Shown here: in pieces, positions 33,879 to 42,690 of the stretch | How positions within the stretch are numbered: position 1 is the stretch's first letter | How the letters are laid out: the number at the start of each line of letters is the position of its first letter | Source: UBA2336 sp036787955 | GTDB taxonomy: Bacteria; Bacteroidota; Bacteroidia; Cytophagales; Cyclobacteriaceae | Direction: 5' to 3' | NCBI GenBank assembly: GCA_036787955.1 | Contig: DAIQOI010000006.1 | Span: 1 to 64,000, forward strand | DNA length: 64,000 nt | Translations under genes and position numbers: made by a program | The notes under the pieces: model-generated | Told to the model about the DNA's origin: nothing | Database searches by the model: none | Seen by the model: the letters and a program-made list of their open reading frames with translations, nothing else

Positions 33879-36248
33879 TTATTTCAGCACCACAACGGTT
33901 ATACCTGCACCACCCTGTTCAACGTGTTCATCGGCCAGAGACGCAACCTGGGGGTAGGTCTTTAATTTTTCACGTATTGCCTTGCGCAAAATACCCTCTC
34001 CCTTTCCATGCAGGATCTTAACTTCAGCCTGGCCCAGCAAGATGGCGGTATCAATAAATTGCTCTACCATGGGCAAAGCCTCCTTCACGCGCTTTCCGCG
34101 AACATCGATCAAATTGTTGAAAAGCAGGCGCTTTTCATGGATAGGAATGACACTGGGTGCTGATAACGGCTTATTACTAATCACCGTACGCGAGGTTTTT
34201 TTCAATCGGGATACATCCAGCCGGATTTTGAACTCACCAAATTGAACCAAAGCCGTTTTGCCGTCAGTTTCGATAACCTCTCCGCTGCCTTGCTGGCCCT
34301 CCAGTTGTACGAAATCGCCGGGCCGGATACTTTCCTTGCCTGCTGTGTCCGGTGCATGCCCTGAAACACTGTCTTCTGCCTTACGGGCTATCTGCCTGAG
34401 TTTATCCCGGACTTTGCGTGTCTCTGATTTCTGAGCCTGGTTTTCACGTATGTGCCGGATGGTTTTTTCTATTTCGCGGTTGGCCTCCTGCAGCAGCCTG
34501 CGCGCCTCGGCCTTTGCTTCATCTATTATACGTTTTCTGTTAAATTCAATCGATTCAATTTCCTGCTGCAACTTTGTTCTTTGCTGGCTCAGGTGCCTGG
34601 ATGTTTGCTCTGCTTCGGCCAGCATTTGCTCCAATTGCGCACTATCGGACTGCAGTTGGCGCAGCAACCGGTCGAAGTTCAACAATGCGTTTCCGGCCAA
34701 TGCTTTGGCTTCGCTCAATACTTCGGGAGGAATACCGGTTTTTTCGGCAATCTCCATAGCAAAGGAGCTACCCGGCTTTCCGATATCCAACACGTAAGCT
34801 GGCTTTAATGTAGCTTCATTAAAGCGCATGGCACCGTTGCGTATGCCCGGTGTTTTTTCGGCAAATACCTTCAGGTTGTAATAATGTGTTGTTGCAATAC
34901 ACCAAACGCGGTTTCGGAGCAAGGCATGAAGCACGGCCTGCGCTATGGCGCCCCCAAAGTTGGGGTCGGTACCCGAACCCAGCTCGTCAATGAGTATCAA
35001 TGAGTCTTCTTTGGCGCTGGAAATAAACAACGCCATGTTTTGCAGGTGGCTGCTGTACGTACTCAGATCGTTTTCGATGGATTGCTGATCGCCTATGTCA
35101 ATCAATATATCTGCAAAAATGCCAAACTTCGAGTCAGGCGATACGGGCACCAGCAAACCGCACTGCAACATGTATTGCAGCAGCCCTACCGTCTTCAGGC
35201 AAACCGATTTACCACCTGCATTCGGACCGGATATGAGCAAAGTCCGTTCATTTTCTGTCAGCTCAATATCCAATGGTACAACACTGGATTTGTCTTTCAG
35301 CGTGTATATCAAAGCGGGATGACGCGCCCGGAACCAGCGAAGAAACGGCTGATTAACCACTTCGGGCAAAGAACCGTCCAGTTCATTTGCCAGGCGGGCC
35401 TTGGCCTGCAAAAAGTCCAGCTTCGCCATGAAACGAAACAACTGAGTGAGCATGGGCAGTGCTTCATGCAGGGTTGCAGTAATTGCGGTAAGTATCCGTA
35501 TCTCCTCGCGTCTTTCGGCCAGCTCCAGTTCACGAACCTGATTCGCAATTTCCACCACTTCGGCTGGCTCAATAAATGCGGTCTGACCTGTTGAAGATTC
35601 ATCTTGTATAATACCTCTGAGCAAGCGTTTGTTGGCTGCATGTACCGGTATGGTGAACCTTCCGTTGCGGAGCGTAGGCTGAGCTCCTTCAGGTACCCAG
35701 CCCTGCTGCAACGCATGGCGGTAAATACGCTGCAGCGTGCTGCGCAAACGCTGATGCGCCTCTGCCAGGCTTTTTCTTATGTCTGATAATTCAGGGCTTG
35801 CGGTGCTCCTAACTTTGCCCTCTTCATCCACTGCCTGCATCAGGAGGGATGTGAATTTTTTGTCAACAGGAACATCGGCAAGTAAAGTGGATAGCCCTGG
35901 CGTTGACTCTTTTTGTTTTTCCAGGAAGGTTCGGTTCTGATAAAGCACCGTTAAGGCCCTCGCAAGCCGAAGCACGTCAGGTGCTTCCAGATAGGCGCCT
36001 TTCAGCGATATGGTTTTCAGCAGAGGCTCGTCATCAAGAAAGTGTGTCGTGTCATACAATTCACCCTCCCGAAGCAACCTCAAAACCTCATTTACCTGTT
36101 GTAAATCGTTGATTAAACCCGAGTAGTTGACCGAAAATGAAATTGCATCTACAAGCCGCCTGGCCGGGCCAGCCACACAAAACGACTTCAAACGGTCACG
36201 GATCTTATCAAAACCAAGTCGTTGTTCAAAATCCTCAGGGTGTATCAT
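33879..36248 (-). CDS. mutS2: MutS2 endonuclease-like ATPase
   Basis: Acts on branched DNA or on collided ribosomes, depending on species. It has 789 residues from MIHPEDFEQRLGFDKI; the 22 codons upstream overlap the next gene and lack family similarity. The ATPase shows Walker A SGPNAGGKSVCLKT and Walker B LILIDELGSGTDP. A long coiled coil (ESIEFNRKRIIDEAKAEARR) follows. The C-terminal Smr nuclease domain has IDVRGKRVKEAL and ILHGKGEGILR. Its start overlaps the DUF4296 gene by 14 bases. Confidence 0.93.
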   Translation of the reverse strand: MIHPEDFEQRLGFDKIRDRLKSFCVAGPARRLVDAISFSVNYSGLINDLQQVNEVLRLLREGELYDTTHFLDDEPLLKTISLKGAYLEAPDVLRLARALTVLYQNRTFLEKQKESTPGLSTLLADVPVDKKFTSLLMQAVDEEGKVRSTASPELSDIRKSLAEAHQRLRSTLQRIYRHALQQGWVPEGAQPTLRNGRFTIPVHAANKRLLRGIIQDESSTGQTAFIEPAEVVEIANQVRELELAERREEIRILTAITATLHEALPMLTQLFRFMAKLDFLQAKARLANELDGSLPEVVNQPFLRWFRARHPALIYTLKDKSSVVPLDIELTENERTLLISGPNAGGKSVCLKTVGLLQYMLQCGLLVPVSPDSKFGIFADILIDIGDQQSIENDLSTYSSHLQNMALFISSAKEDSLILIDELGSGTDPNFGGAIAQAVLHALLRNRVWCIATTHYYNLKVFAEKTPGIRNGAMRFNEATLKPAYVLDIGKPGSSFAMEIAEKTGIPPEVLSEAKALAGNALLNFDRLLRQLQSDSAQLEQMLAEAEQTSRHLSQQRTKLQQEIESIEFNRKRIIDEAKAEARRLLQEANREIEKTIRHIRENQAQKSETRKVRDKLRQIARKAEDSVSGHAPDTAGKESIRPGDFVQLEGQQGSGEVIETDGKTALVQFGEFKIRLDVSRLKKTSRTVISNKPLSAPSVIPIHEKRLLFNNLIDVRGKRVKEALPMVEQFIDTAILLGQAEVKILHGKGEGILRKAIREKLKTYPQVASLADEHVEQGGAGITVVVLK

Positions 36249-36600
36249 AGCCGGGCGAAAAGACAGGGGTACGCTGCTCGCGCAGGCTGAGCGAGTCAAC
36301 CAGTATGCCAAAAACCTTATCCAGCTTTTCCGGATGTTGCGTGTAATATTCCATGGACTTCAGGTAAACCGAATCCGGCACGCCCAGTCGCTGAAGTACG
36401 CGTTTGCGGATCAAAGGCGAAATTTTTGTTACGGAGTCATAAGGAATGGAGGCACGGGAAATTTTTTCATCACCAATATACAGCTCAAGCAGGATTCGCG
36501 CCATCTCGGGTTCGGACAAAACCTGTTCGGGCTGCTCTTTGCGGCACCCGGATAATGCCATACCGAACCATAACACTGCAAAAACACTCAATCGTATCAC
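36235..36600 (-). CDS. DUF4296 lipoprotein
   Basis: A 121-residue lipoprotein from a GTG (MIRLSVFAVLWFGMALSGC), lipobox LSGC. The mature part has the DUF4296 pattern: LSEPEMARILLELYIGDE, SVTKISPLIRKRVLQRLGV, and YYTQHPEKLDKVF. This small family is confined to Bacteroidota; function unknown. The GTG is favoured because upstream codons overlap the divergent DUF58 gene and a TACTTTG box sits six bases before it. It probably drives mutS2 transcription. Confidence 0.78.
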   Translation of the reverse strand: MIRLSVFAVLWFGMALSGCRKEQPEQVLSEPEMARILLELYIGDEKISRASIPYDSVTKISPLIRKRVLQRLGVPDSVYLKSMEYYTQHPEKLDKVFGILVDSLSLREQRTPVFSPGYDTP

Positions 36601-36640
36601 GCCTGCAAAGTACGTACAAATCTCTATTTTTACGGGCCCG

Positions 36641-37519
36641 ATGAAAGAGCTGTTCAAGAAACTGCGCAACTACGAAATACGGATACGGAAAGCCATAAAC
36701 AGCCACATGCAGGGCGACTTCCGGTCGGTATTCAAGGGCACGGGACTGGAATTTGATGACGTACGGCCTTATCAATATGGCGATGACATCCGTGCCATAG
36801 ACTGGAATGTAACGGCAAAAGGCCACGGCACTTTTATCAAAACCTTTCGCGAAGAGAAAGAACAAACCGTATATTTTATTATCGATGTAAGCGCCTCGCA
36901 GTTCATTGGTTCTGCCCTGCAAACCAAGCTCAGCCTTGCCACCGAACTCTGCGGAGTGCTGGCGCTCTCTGCCGTGAAAGAATCCAGCCATGTGGGCCTT
37001 ATTTGCTTTTCGGATGAACGCGAATTGTTCATTAAACCTGCCAAGGGCATCACACAGGCCTACGGGATAATCCATGCCCTTGCCAATCTTAAGCCGCGAT
37101 CAGAAAAAACCAGCCTCAGCAAAGCGCTTACCTTTGCCCTCAGCACCATCCACCGAAGAAGCATCATCATTCTGATTTCTGATTTTATTGATACAGACTT
37201 TGAACGTCAATTGAAAGCCCTGGCAAGAGTACACGATGTAATATGCATTCGGGTGGCCGATGCAAGGGAAAACACATTGCCCAAACTTGGTATAGTGCCT
37301 GTGATGGATCCCGAAGCCCGGACCACGTATTGGGTGAACACTTCGTTTGGAAAATTCCCGGCAAGACTGCGGGAAATTTTTATCAACAGAGGGACATCCC
37401 TTACCTTACTTTGCCGTAAACACCAGATAAACTTCATTTCGGTTAAAACCGGTGAAGACTTTGTCCCTCATCTGCTGCAGTTATTCAAAACGCGGAACCG
37501 AACCGTTAAGAAGTCATAA
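36641..37519 (+). CDS. DUF58 domain protein
   Basis: The 292-residue protein starts MKELFKKLRNYEIRIRK. The DUF58 signature is RPYQYGDDIRAIDWNVTAKG, followed by a von Willebrand-like fold (YFIIDVSASQFIG with a DxSxS site). In Bacteroides-type aerotolerance (Bat) operons this protein sits between MoxR and the Bat membrane proteins. Here it starts the module: a BatD-like and a VWA protein follow, but no MoxR ATPase is upstream. A TATTTTTA box lies nine bases before the ATG. The long upstream open frame overlaps the divergent DUF4296 gene and is not used. Confidence 0.88.
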   Translation: MKELFKKLRNYEIRIRKAINSHMQGDFRSVFKGTGLEFDDVRPYQYGDDIRAIDWNVTAKGHGTFIKTFREEKEQTVYFIIDVSASQFIGSALQTKLSLATELCGVLALSAVKESSHVGLICFSDERELFIKPAKGITQAYGIIHALANLKPRSEKTSLSKALTFALSTIHRRSIIILISDFIDTDFERQLKALARVHDVICIRVADARENTLPKLGIVPVMDPEARTTYWVNTSFGKFPARLREIFINRGTSLTLLCRKHQINFISVKTGEDFVPHLLQLFKTRNRTVKKS

Positions 37520-37526
37520 GCGCAGG

Positions 37527-38432
37527 ATGAAACTTTTTACTTTTCATATCGCACTGTTTTTCGTTTGGCAAACAAATGCCCAGGGAGTAAGGGTCGAAAA
37601 CGGGTTTTTAAATGATTCGGTAAAAGTCGGCCAGCCGGTACAGTTTTACCTCACAGCCCGCTACCCCGCTCATCTAGATATTATTTTTCCGGATTCAACT
37701 TATAACTTCAGTCCGTTCGAACTGCTTCAAAAAAAATATTTCACCACCCGCACGGTAAACCAGATCAGTTACGACAGTGCAGTATACGAACTAACCACCT
37801 TTGAAATCGGTGAAAAGTTTACCCTTTCGCTCCCTGTATTTCTTGTCCGCGCAGCCGATACCACCAAATATTATGCCCGGGCCGATACCATAGCCTTACA
37901 ACACCTTGTAAAGGCCACCCCGCCCGATACCATACCGCTGCAAAAACTGCCGCTGAAAACCAACACGCAGCAACAGGAACTACCCATCCATTTCAACTAT
38001 GTGATTGCCGGGTTTATAATCATGGTGCTTGCAGCAGTGCTTTTGCTGTGCTGGGTGCTGTTTGGAAAACGGATAAAAGCATATTTCACAGCCCGCCGGC
38101 TGAAAAAAAATTATGCCCGCTTCAGTGCCGAATTTGATAACCTTTTGCAGCAACTGCACCAACAGTTTCGTACGGCAACAGCCGAAGCTGCAACAGCGTT
38201 GTGGAAGAAGTACGTAGAATCACTAACCGGAAAGCCACTGACCAGGCTCACCACCAAAGAAATTTATGAGATGCTGAAGAATGACAGCATTCACGATGCA
38301 CTCCGGCAAATAGACCGAAGCATTTACGGTTTTGAACACCGGGTTACGGAGCCGCTGGAATCTTTGAAACAGCAGGCCAGCCGTTTTTTTCATGAAAAAC
38401 TTCAACAAGTTGAGCATGGCCGAGTCGCTTGA
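37527..38432 (+). CDS. BatD-like membrane protein with periplasmic beta domain
   Basis: The protein has 301 residues. Signal peptide MKLFTFHIALFFVWQTNAQ, a beta-rich periplasmic part of ~130 residues, one transmembrane helix near 158-179 (YVIAGFIIMVLAAVLLLC), then a cytoplasmic helical domain (RLKKNYARFSAEFDNLL, ATALWKKYVESLTGK). It resembles BatD in layout and position, but is shorter and I could not match it exactly. It starts seven bases after the DUF58 stop. Confidence 0.65.
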   Translation: MKLFTFHIALFFVWQTNAQGVRVENGFLNDSVKVGQPVQFYLTARYPAHLDIIFPDSTYNFSPFELLQKKYFTTRTVNQISYDSAVYELTTFEIGEKFTLSLPVFLVRAADTTKYYARADTIALQHLVKATPPDTIPLQKLPLKTNTQQQELPIHFNYVIAGFIIMVLAAVLLLCWVLFGKRIKAYFTARRLKKNYARFSAEFDNLLQQLHQQFRTATAEAATALWKKYVESLTGKPLTRLTTKEIYEMLKNDSIHDALRQIDRSIYGFEHRVTEPLESLKQQASRFFHEKLQQVEHGRVA

Positions 38433-39465
38433 TTTTCCGTGGTATTCGCTTCAGTGGTTTTATCCGTCCGTGGCCGGTTCTTTCACCTATGCACAACCGG
38501 AATGGCTGTACGGCTTGGCGGCCATCCCTGCTATTTTTATTCTACGCTGGCTATGGTTCAGGCGTTTCGGAAATAAACTGAGTCTGGCATTGACCGATAA
38601 CGACTGGAAGGCGACCTCCGGGAACAACCGGCTGTGGCTGCTTCAGCCCTTGCTGTTGCTGCTTACCCTTTCGTTAATTCTTGTGGCACTCGCCCGGCCC
38701 CAGCGCACCAGCGAAAAGGTAGAGCAATGGACCGAAGGGATCGACATTATGCTGGCGGTGGATATCTCGCGATCCATGCAAATTGAAGATCTTTCCCCCA
38801 ACCGGCTGGAAGCAGCCAAACGCGTGGCCATTGACTTCGTTAACGGCCGGTTTCAGGACCGTATCGGCATTGTGGTTTTTTCGGGCGATGCCTATTCGCT
38901 CGCCCCCCTCACCACCGATTATGATTTACTGCGCACCTATATCAGAAGCATGGACTTCAGCCTCATCGACATCAAAGGAACCGCCATAGGCAGCGCACTG
39001 GCAGTGGTGCTCAACCGCATGGAGGAATCGAAAGCACGCTCCAAAATATGCATTCTGCTGAGCGATGGCGACAGCAATGCCGGCAACATTGATCCGCATA
39101 CCGCTGCCGAACTGGCCGCCTCTTACGGTGTAAAAGTTTATACCATCATCATCGGAAAAGAGGGCCGCGTACCTTTCGGAAAGGATTTTTTTGGCCGAAC
39201 CCAGTACCTGGAAAACACAGTGGATGAATCTACCATGCGCGAAATTGCTGCCATTACCGGAGGACGATTTTACCGCGCTACCGACAACCGTGCCTTGCAA
39301 CAGGTGTTTGACGAAATCGATATCCTTGAAAAGAGTGAAATCAAAGAAAGCCGGTATCTCAATACTGCTGATTATTACTTTATCTATCTGCGCTGGGCAA
39401 TCTTGATTTTTCTTATCTGGCTGCTCAGCAAATCTTCTTTCCTGAATAATTTTTTGCAGGACTAG
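38392..39465 (+). CDS. VWA domain membrane protein (BatA/BatB type)
   Basis: The protein has 357 residues. Two N-terminal hydrophobic helices (GLAAIPAIFILRWLWF and LLQPLLLLLTLSLILVALA), a VWA domain with the metal site DISRSMQ at residues 124-130 and LSDGDSNAGN later, and a C-terminal helix near 330-347. The reported ATG overlaps the upstream gene by 41 bases; a second ATG at 38416 is possible. With DUF58 and BatD-like proteins it forms a Bat-like module that in other bacteria works with MoxR ATPases in assembly or stress tolerance. Its stop shares CTAG with the convergent GH3 gene. Confidence 0.85.
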   Translation: MKNFNKLSMAESLDFPWYSLQWFYPSVAGSFTYAQPEWLYGLAAIPAIFILRWLWFRRFGNKLSLALTDNDWKATSGNNRLWLLQPLLLLLTLSLILVALARPQRTSEKVEQWTEGIDIMLAVDISRSMQIEDLSPNRLEAAKRVAIDFVNGRFQDRIGIVVFSGDAYSLAPLTTDYDLLRTYIRSMDFSLIDIKGTAIGSALAVVLNRMEESKARSKICILLSDGDSNAGNIDPHTAAELAASYGVKVYTIIIGKEGRVPFGKDFFGRTQYLENTVDESTMREIAAITGGRFYRATDNRALQQVFDEIDILEKSEIKESRYLNTADYYFIYLRWAILIFLIWLLSKSSFLNNFLQD

Positions 39466-41033
39466 GGCTGCGGATAAACTGAGGTGAAATCCCTGCTGAC
39501 ATTGTTGATAAAGGCCCGCCAGTCTTCCAGCTGCTTGGTTTTCATAACCCGTGGAAACTTATTTTGGCCGCCTATTTTTCCTTTGGCTTTCATGTAGTCG
39601 TAAAAAACATGAACCGGCAAAACTTCCACATAAATTTCCTTCAGTGCAGCACTGCGCTCAACGGCATAATCATCATTCAGTGCCATTAAATGTTGATCCA
39701 GGTGCTGGCGAACCACTTTTGCATCAACGTGCCGATCTGCACCCACATACCAGTAATGCGCAAACAACGAACCATGCGGAACGCCCGCCACAGTAAATTC
39801 AGGAAGTGCAACATTTAAATCCTGCGATACCAGCTCAATGGCCCGGTTCATGTTTTCAACCGAAAGGTGCTCACCACACAAACTGAGAAAATGCTTGGTG
39901 CGCCCGGTTATTACAATTTCAGACTCTTCCAGCGAAGTAAACTTAATCACATCGCCAATCAGGTAACGCCATGCCCCCGCACAGGTTGAAAGCAACAGCG
40001 CATACTCCTTCCCTTCTTCCACTTCATCAATCAGCAGCGTTTGGGCATCGGGTTTAATATCGCCCTGTGCGTCAAAGTTATCTTCTACAAAGGGTACAAA
40101 CTCGTAAAATATCCCGTTGTTCAGCACCAGTCGCATGGACTTGCGGTTCGGATAAGCCTGAAAGGCAATAAAACCTTCGGAAGCCAGGTAGGTTTCGATG
40201 TAATAAATGGGCCGACCCAGCAGTTTTTCAAATCCCTTGCGATAGGGATCAAATGACACACCACCATGCACATATACCCGAAGATTGGGCCACACCTGGT
40301 GGATGTTTTCAACTTTGTAGTAATCAATAATTTTCTCAAGCAGAATCTGCAGCCAGGCGGGTACTCCCACAATGATGCCAATGTTCCAGTCGGCAGCTTT
40401 TCTGGTAATTTCATTCAGTTTCTGATCCCAGTTACGGGTTTTAGCAATCTTTTTTCCGGGCTTGTAAAAGTGCTGGAACCAGAAAGGCAGCTTAGCCGCC
40501 TGTATGCCACTCAAATCGCCTTCAAAGTAATTGCCACGTTTATGGAGGTGCGTACTCCCGCCCAGCATCAGAATTCCGCTCGTAAAAAAGTCAGACGGCA
40601 GGTCGTATTTCGATAGTGTAAGAATTTGCCTGACGCTGGTTTTCTGGATAGCGCGGGTCATATCTTTCGTTACCGGAATGTGTTTGGATGAAGATTCGGA
40701 AGTGCCCGAACTCAGTGCAAAGTATTTTATCCTTCCCGGCCAACATACGTTTTTATGACCTGCCAGTGAAAGTTTCCACCATTCGTTGAAGATTTTATTA
40801 TAGGTATGAATGGGAACGTTCTGGCGGTAGCGGTTGTAAAACTCCCGCGGCCCCTTCCGAAAGGCGCTGAGGATGTCGGCAAAGTTATAGTACTTGCCAA
40901 ATTCTGTCTGGCTGGCGGCCATCAGCAGCTCCTTCAGTTCTTTTTTCTGCAAATCAAATGGCGCGGTGTACTCCTGCTCCATCATTTCGCGCAGGCGTAT
41001 TCCTTTTTTCAACAAGTTTCCAAGTATGGCCAC
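39462..41033 (-). CDS. GH3 auxin-responsive promoter family protein (acyl-adenylate type)
   Basis: The protein has 523 residues. It belongs to the GH3 branch of adenylate-forming enzymes: FALSSGTSESSSKHIPVT is the ATP loop, YIETYLASEGFIAFQ and YALLLSTCAGAWRYLIGDVIKF (core GAWRYLIGDVI) are the other core motifs, and EHLSVENMNRAI is near the C-terminus. Plant GH3 enzymes couple amino acids to acyl hormones; bacterial substrates are unknown. I choose a GTG start (VAILGNLLKKGIRLRE) since relatives begin there; upstream codons overlap the divergent yggS. Confidence 0.85.
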   Translation of the reverse strand: MAILGNLLKKGIRLREMMEQEYTAPFDLQKKELKELLMAASQTEFGKYYNFADILSAFRKGPREFYNRYRQNVPIHTYNKIFNEWWKLSLAGHKNVCWPGRIKYFALSSGTSESSSKHIPVTKDMTRAIQKTSVRQILTLSKYDLPSDFFTSGILMLGGSTHLHKRGNYFEGDLSGIQAAKLPFWFQHFYKPGKKIAKTRNWDQKLNEITRKAADWNIGIIVGVPAWLQILLEKIIDYYKVENIHQVWPNLRVYVHGGVSFDPYRKGFEKLLGRPIYYIETYLASEGFIAFQAYPNRKSMRLVLNNGIFYEFVPFVEDNFDAQGDIKPDAQTLLIDEVEEGKEYALLLSTCAGAWRYLIGDVIKFTSLEESEIVITGRTKHFLSLCGEHLSVENMNRAIELVSQDLNVALPEFTVAGVPHGSLFAHYWYVGADRHVDAKVVRQHLDQHLMALNDDYAVERSAALKEIYVEVLPVHVFYDYMKAKGKIGGQNKFPRVMKTKQLEDWRAFINNVSRDFTSVYPQP

Positions 41034-41053
41034 GTGTATGTGCTGTTCGGTGG

Positions 41054-41075
41054 TATTTTTGGGCAGCCAAAAATA
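41054..41075. promoter_or_regulatory. Palindrome holding two opposed -7 boxes between GH3 gene and yggS
   Basis: TATTTTTGG-GCAG-CCAAAAATA is a perfect 9-bp inverted repeat with a 4-base centre. Read rightward its left arm is TATTTTTG before yggS (18 bases to the ATG); read leftward its right arm is TATTTTTG before the GH3 gene (34 bases to the GTG). Each is a full match to TAnnTTTG. The predicted start sites are within a few bases of each other, so the two promoters overlap and might exclude one another. The repeat could also be an operator. Confidence 0.5.
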
Positions 41076-41079
41076 AACA

Positions 41080-41742
41080 ATGGATATTAAAAAGAGGATT
41101 GAGCAGATAAAAGCTTTCCTGCCGGCACATGTACGCCTGGTAGCTGTGAGCAAAAATCACTCTGTTGAGCGGATATGCGAAGCCCTGGAAGCCGGGCAGC
41201 TGGCCTTCGGCGAGAACCGGGTACAGGAACTGGTGCCCAAAGCCCGGGCCCTGCCTCAGGCCGAATGGCATATGATTGGCCACCTGCAAACCAACAAGGT
41301 TAAATACATTGTGCCCTTTATCCATCTGATTCAATCGGTTGACAGCCTGAAGCTACTGATGGAAATAAATAAACAGGCACAACGTATTAATCGCATCGTA
41401 TCGTGCTTGCTTCAGGTTCATATTGCGCAGGAAGAAACCAAGTATGGCTTTTCGCAGGCTGAGATTGAAAATCTGATCGCCACAAAAGAAGTCAGTTCTC
41501 TTTCGCACATCAGGATTCTTGGTTTAATGGGCATGGCCACTTTTACTTCGGACGAACAGCAAATCCGAAGAGAATTTAAATCTTTGCGTCAGTTATTTGA
41601 ATCATTAAAAAGTTCAAACCTTCCGGAGCAGATGCACATGGAAATACTTTCCATGGGCATGAGCCACGACTACCGGATAGCTATTGAAGAAGGCAGCACC
41701 ATGGTACGCATAGGAACTGCTATTTTTGGCGAAAGAAAATGA
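41080..41742 (+). CDS. yggS: YggS-family PLP-binding homeostasis protein
   Basis: A pyridoxal-phosphate carrier that keeps vitamin B6 and amino acid pools balanced. At 220 residues it has the family barrel: LVAVSKNHSVE with the PLP Lys, AFGENRVQELVPKA, WHMIGHLQTNKVKYI, LLQVHIAQEETKYGF, and LSMGMSHDYRIAIEEGSTMVRIG, whose core is SMGMSHDYRIAI. The stop overlaps the DUF423 gene by four bases. Confidence 0.94.
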   Translation: MDIKKRIEQIKAFLPAHVRLVAVSKNHSVERICEALEAGQLAFGENRVQELVPKARALPQAEWHMIGHLQTNKVKYIVPFIHLIQSVDSLKLLMEINKQAQRINRIVSCLLQVHIAQEETKYGFSQAEIENLIATKEVSSLSHIRILGLMGMATFTSDEQQIRREFKSLRQLFESLKSSNLPEQMHMEILSMGMSHDYRIAIEEGSTMVRIGTAIFGERK

Positions 41743-42116
41743 ACACAACCCGGATTTTCCAAGCTGCCGCATTACTGGGCGCATTGGCTGTAGCGCTGGG
41801 CGCCTTTGGTGCACATGCTCTCAGAGACACGCTCGCGCACAACCAGCGGATCGACACCTATGAGCTTGCCGTGCGCTATCAGTTTTATCACGTATTTGCT
41901 TTGGCACTTACGGCCATCCTTTCGGCTCACTACTACCCTAAAAGGTTATATGCGGCAGCATGGCTGTTCATTGCAGGCATTCTTCTTTTCAGCGGAAGCC
42001 TGTATGTTTTAAGTTTAACCGGCATCCGGCAGGCGGCATGGTTCACGCCTTTTGGCGGTGCAAGTCTTATTGCCGGCTGGCTGGCGCTGTTCAGTGCGCT
42101 GAACAAAAAAAACTGA
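41739..42116 (+). CDS. DUF423 membrane protein (YgdD family)
   Basis: A 125-residue protein with four hydrophobic helices. The family signature is LGALAVALGAFGAHALRD at the N-terminus, followed by ELAVRYQFYHVFAL and an FSGSLYVLSLTG helix. Inner-membrane protein of unknown function, co-translated with yggS. A hairpin terminator follows at once. Confidence 0.88.
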   Translation: MNTTRIFQAAALLGALAVALGAFGAHALRDTLAHNQRIDTYELAVRYQFYHVFALALTAILSAHYYPKRLYAAAWLFIAGILLFSGSLYVLSLTGIRQAAWFTPFGGASLIAGWLALFSALNKKN

Positions 42117-42138
42117 TCCCACACCAGGGTCAGTTTTG
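42111..42138 (+). terminator. Terminator after the DUF423 gene
   Basis: AACTGATCCC pairs with GGGTCAGTT around an ACACCA loop, with one bulged T, followed by TTGAT. The hairpin begins in the last codon of the gene. The T-run is short. Confidence 0.5.
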
Positions 42139-42166
42139 ATGGCAGGTATCTTGAATTCGTCAGGTG

Positions 42167-42574
42167 TTATTGCGGGTTCTTCGGCAACACATTCGTAGTG
42201 AATGTAATAACCGGATCGTTGATGGCATTGGAAATAATGGGCAATGATTTGGTCTGAATACCCATTTTACCGGCACTGTTAAAACCTACCCTGATTTCGC
42301 CCTTTCCGCCTGGCATGATTGGTTCCTTGGGCCATTTGGGCTGGGTGCATCCGCATGTAATGCGGATGTCCTGAATAATGAGCGGCTCATTGCCCGTATT
42401 GGTAAATTCAAAAACATGCTCTACTACATCACCCTGGCGGATATCGCCAAAGTCGTGGGTGGTTTGCTTGAGCGTAAGCACCGGCCCGGATGCCGGTTTG
42501 GAGGGCTGCTGTTGGGCAAAAACCCCGGCAACTGCACTTAAAATAAGTCCGCTGAACAATATAACTCGCTTCAT
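42167..42574 (-). CDS. DUF1573 exported protein
   Basis: A 135-residue protein from MKRVILFSGLILSAV, chosen as the last Met before a standard signal peptide (cleavage near GVFAQ). The mature part is one Ig-like beta sandwich with the DUF1573 signature HDFGDIRQGDVVEHVFEFTN in its N-terminal half (HDFGDIRQGD) and the paired-Cys ITCGCTQPKWPKEPI. Very common in Bacteroidota; periplasmic or surface protein of unknown function. Confidence 0.85.
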   Translation of the reverse strand: MKRVILFSGLILSAVAGVFAQQQPSKPASGPVLTLKQTTHDFGDIRQGDVVEHVFEFTNTGNEPLIIQDIRITCGCTQPKWPKEPIMPGGKGEIRVGFNSAGKMGIQTKSLPIISNAINDPVITFTTNVLPKNPQ

Positions 42575-42690
42575 AAATTGTTGGTTGTTCAAAATTAACT
42601 TATTAACAAGAATGGTATAGAAATTATTGTGCCAAAAGTATTTTTGGTACCTCGGGTTAAATAATTCACTTTTTAAAGAGGTAACCCCGG

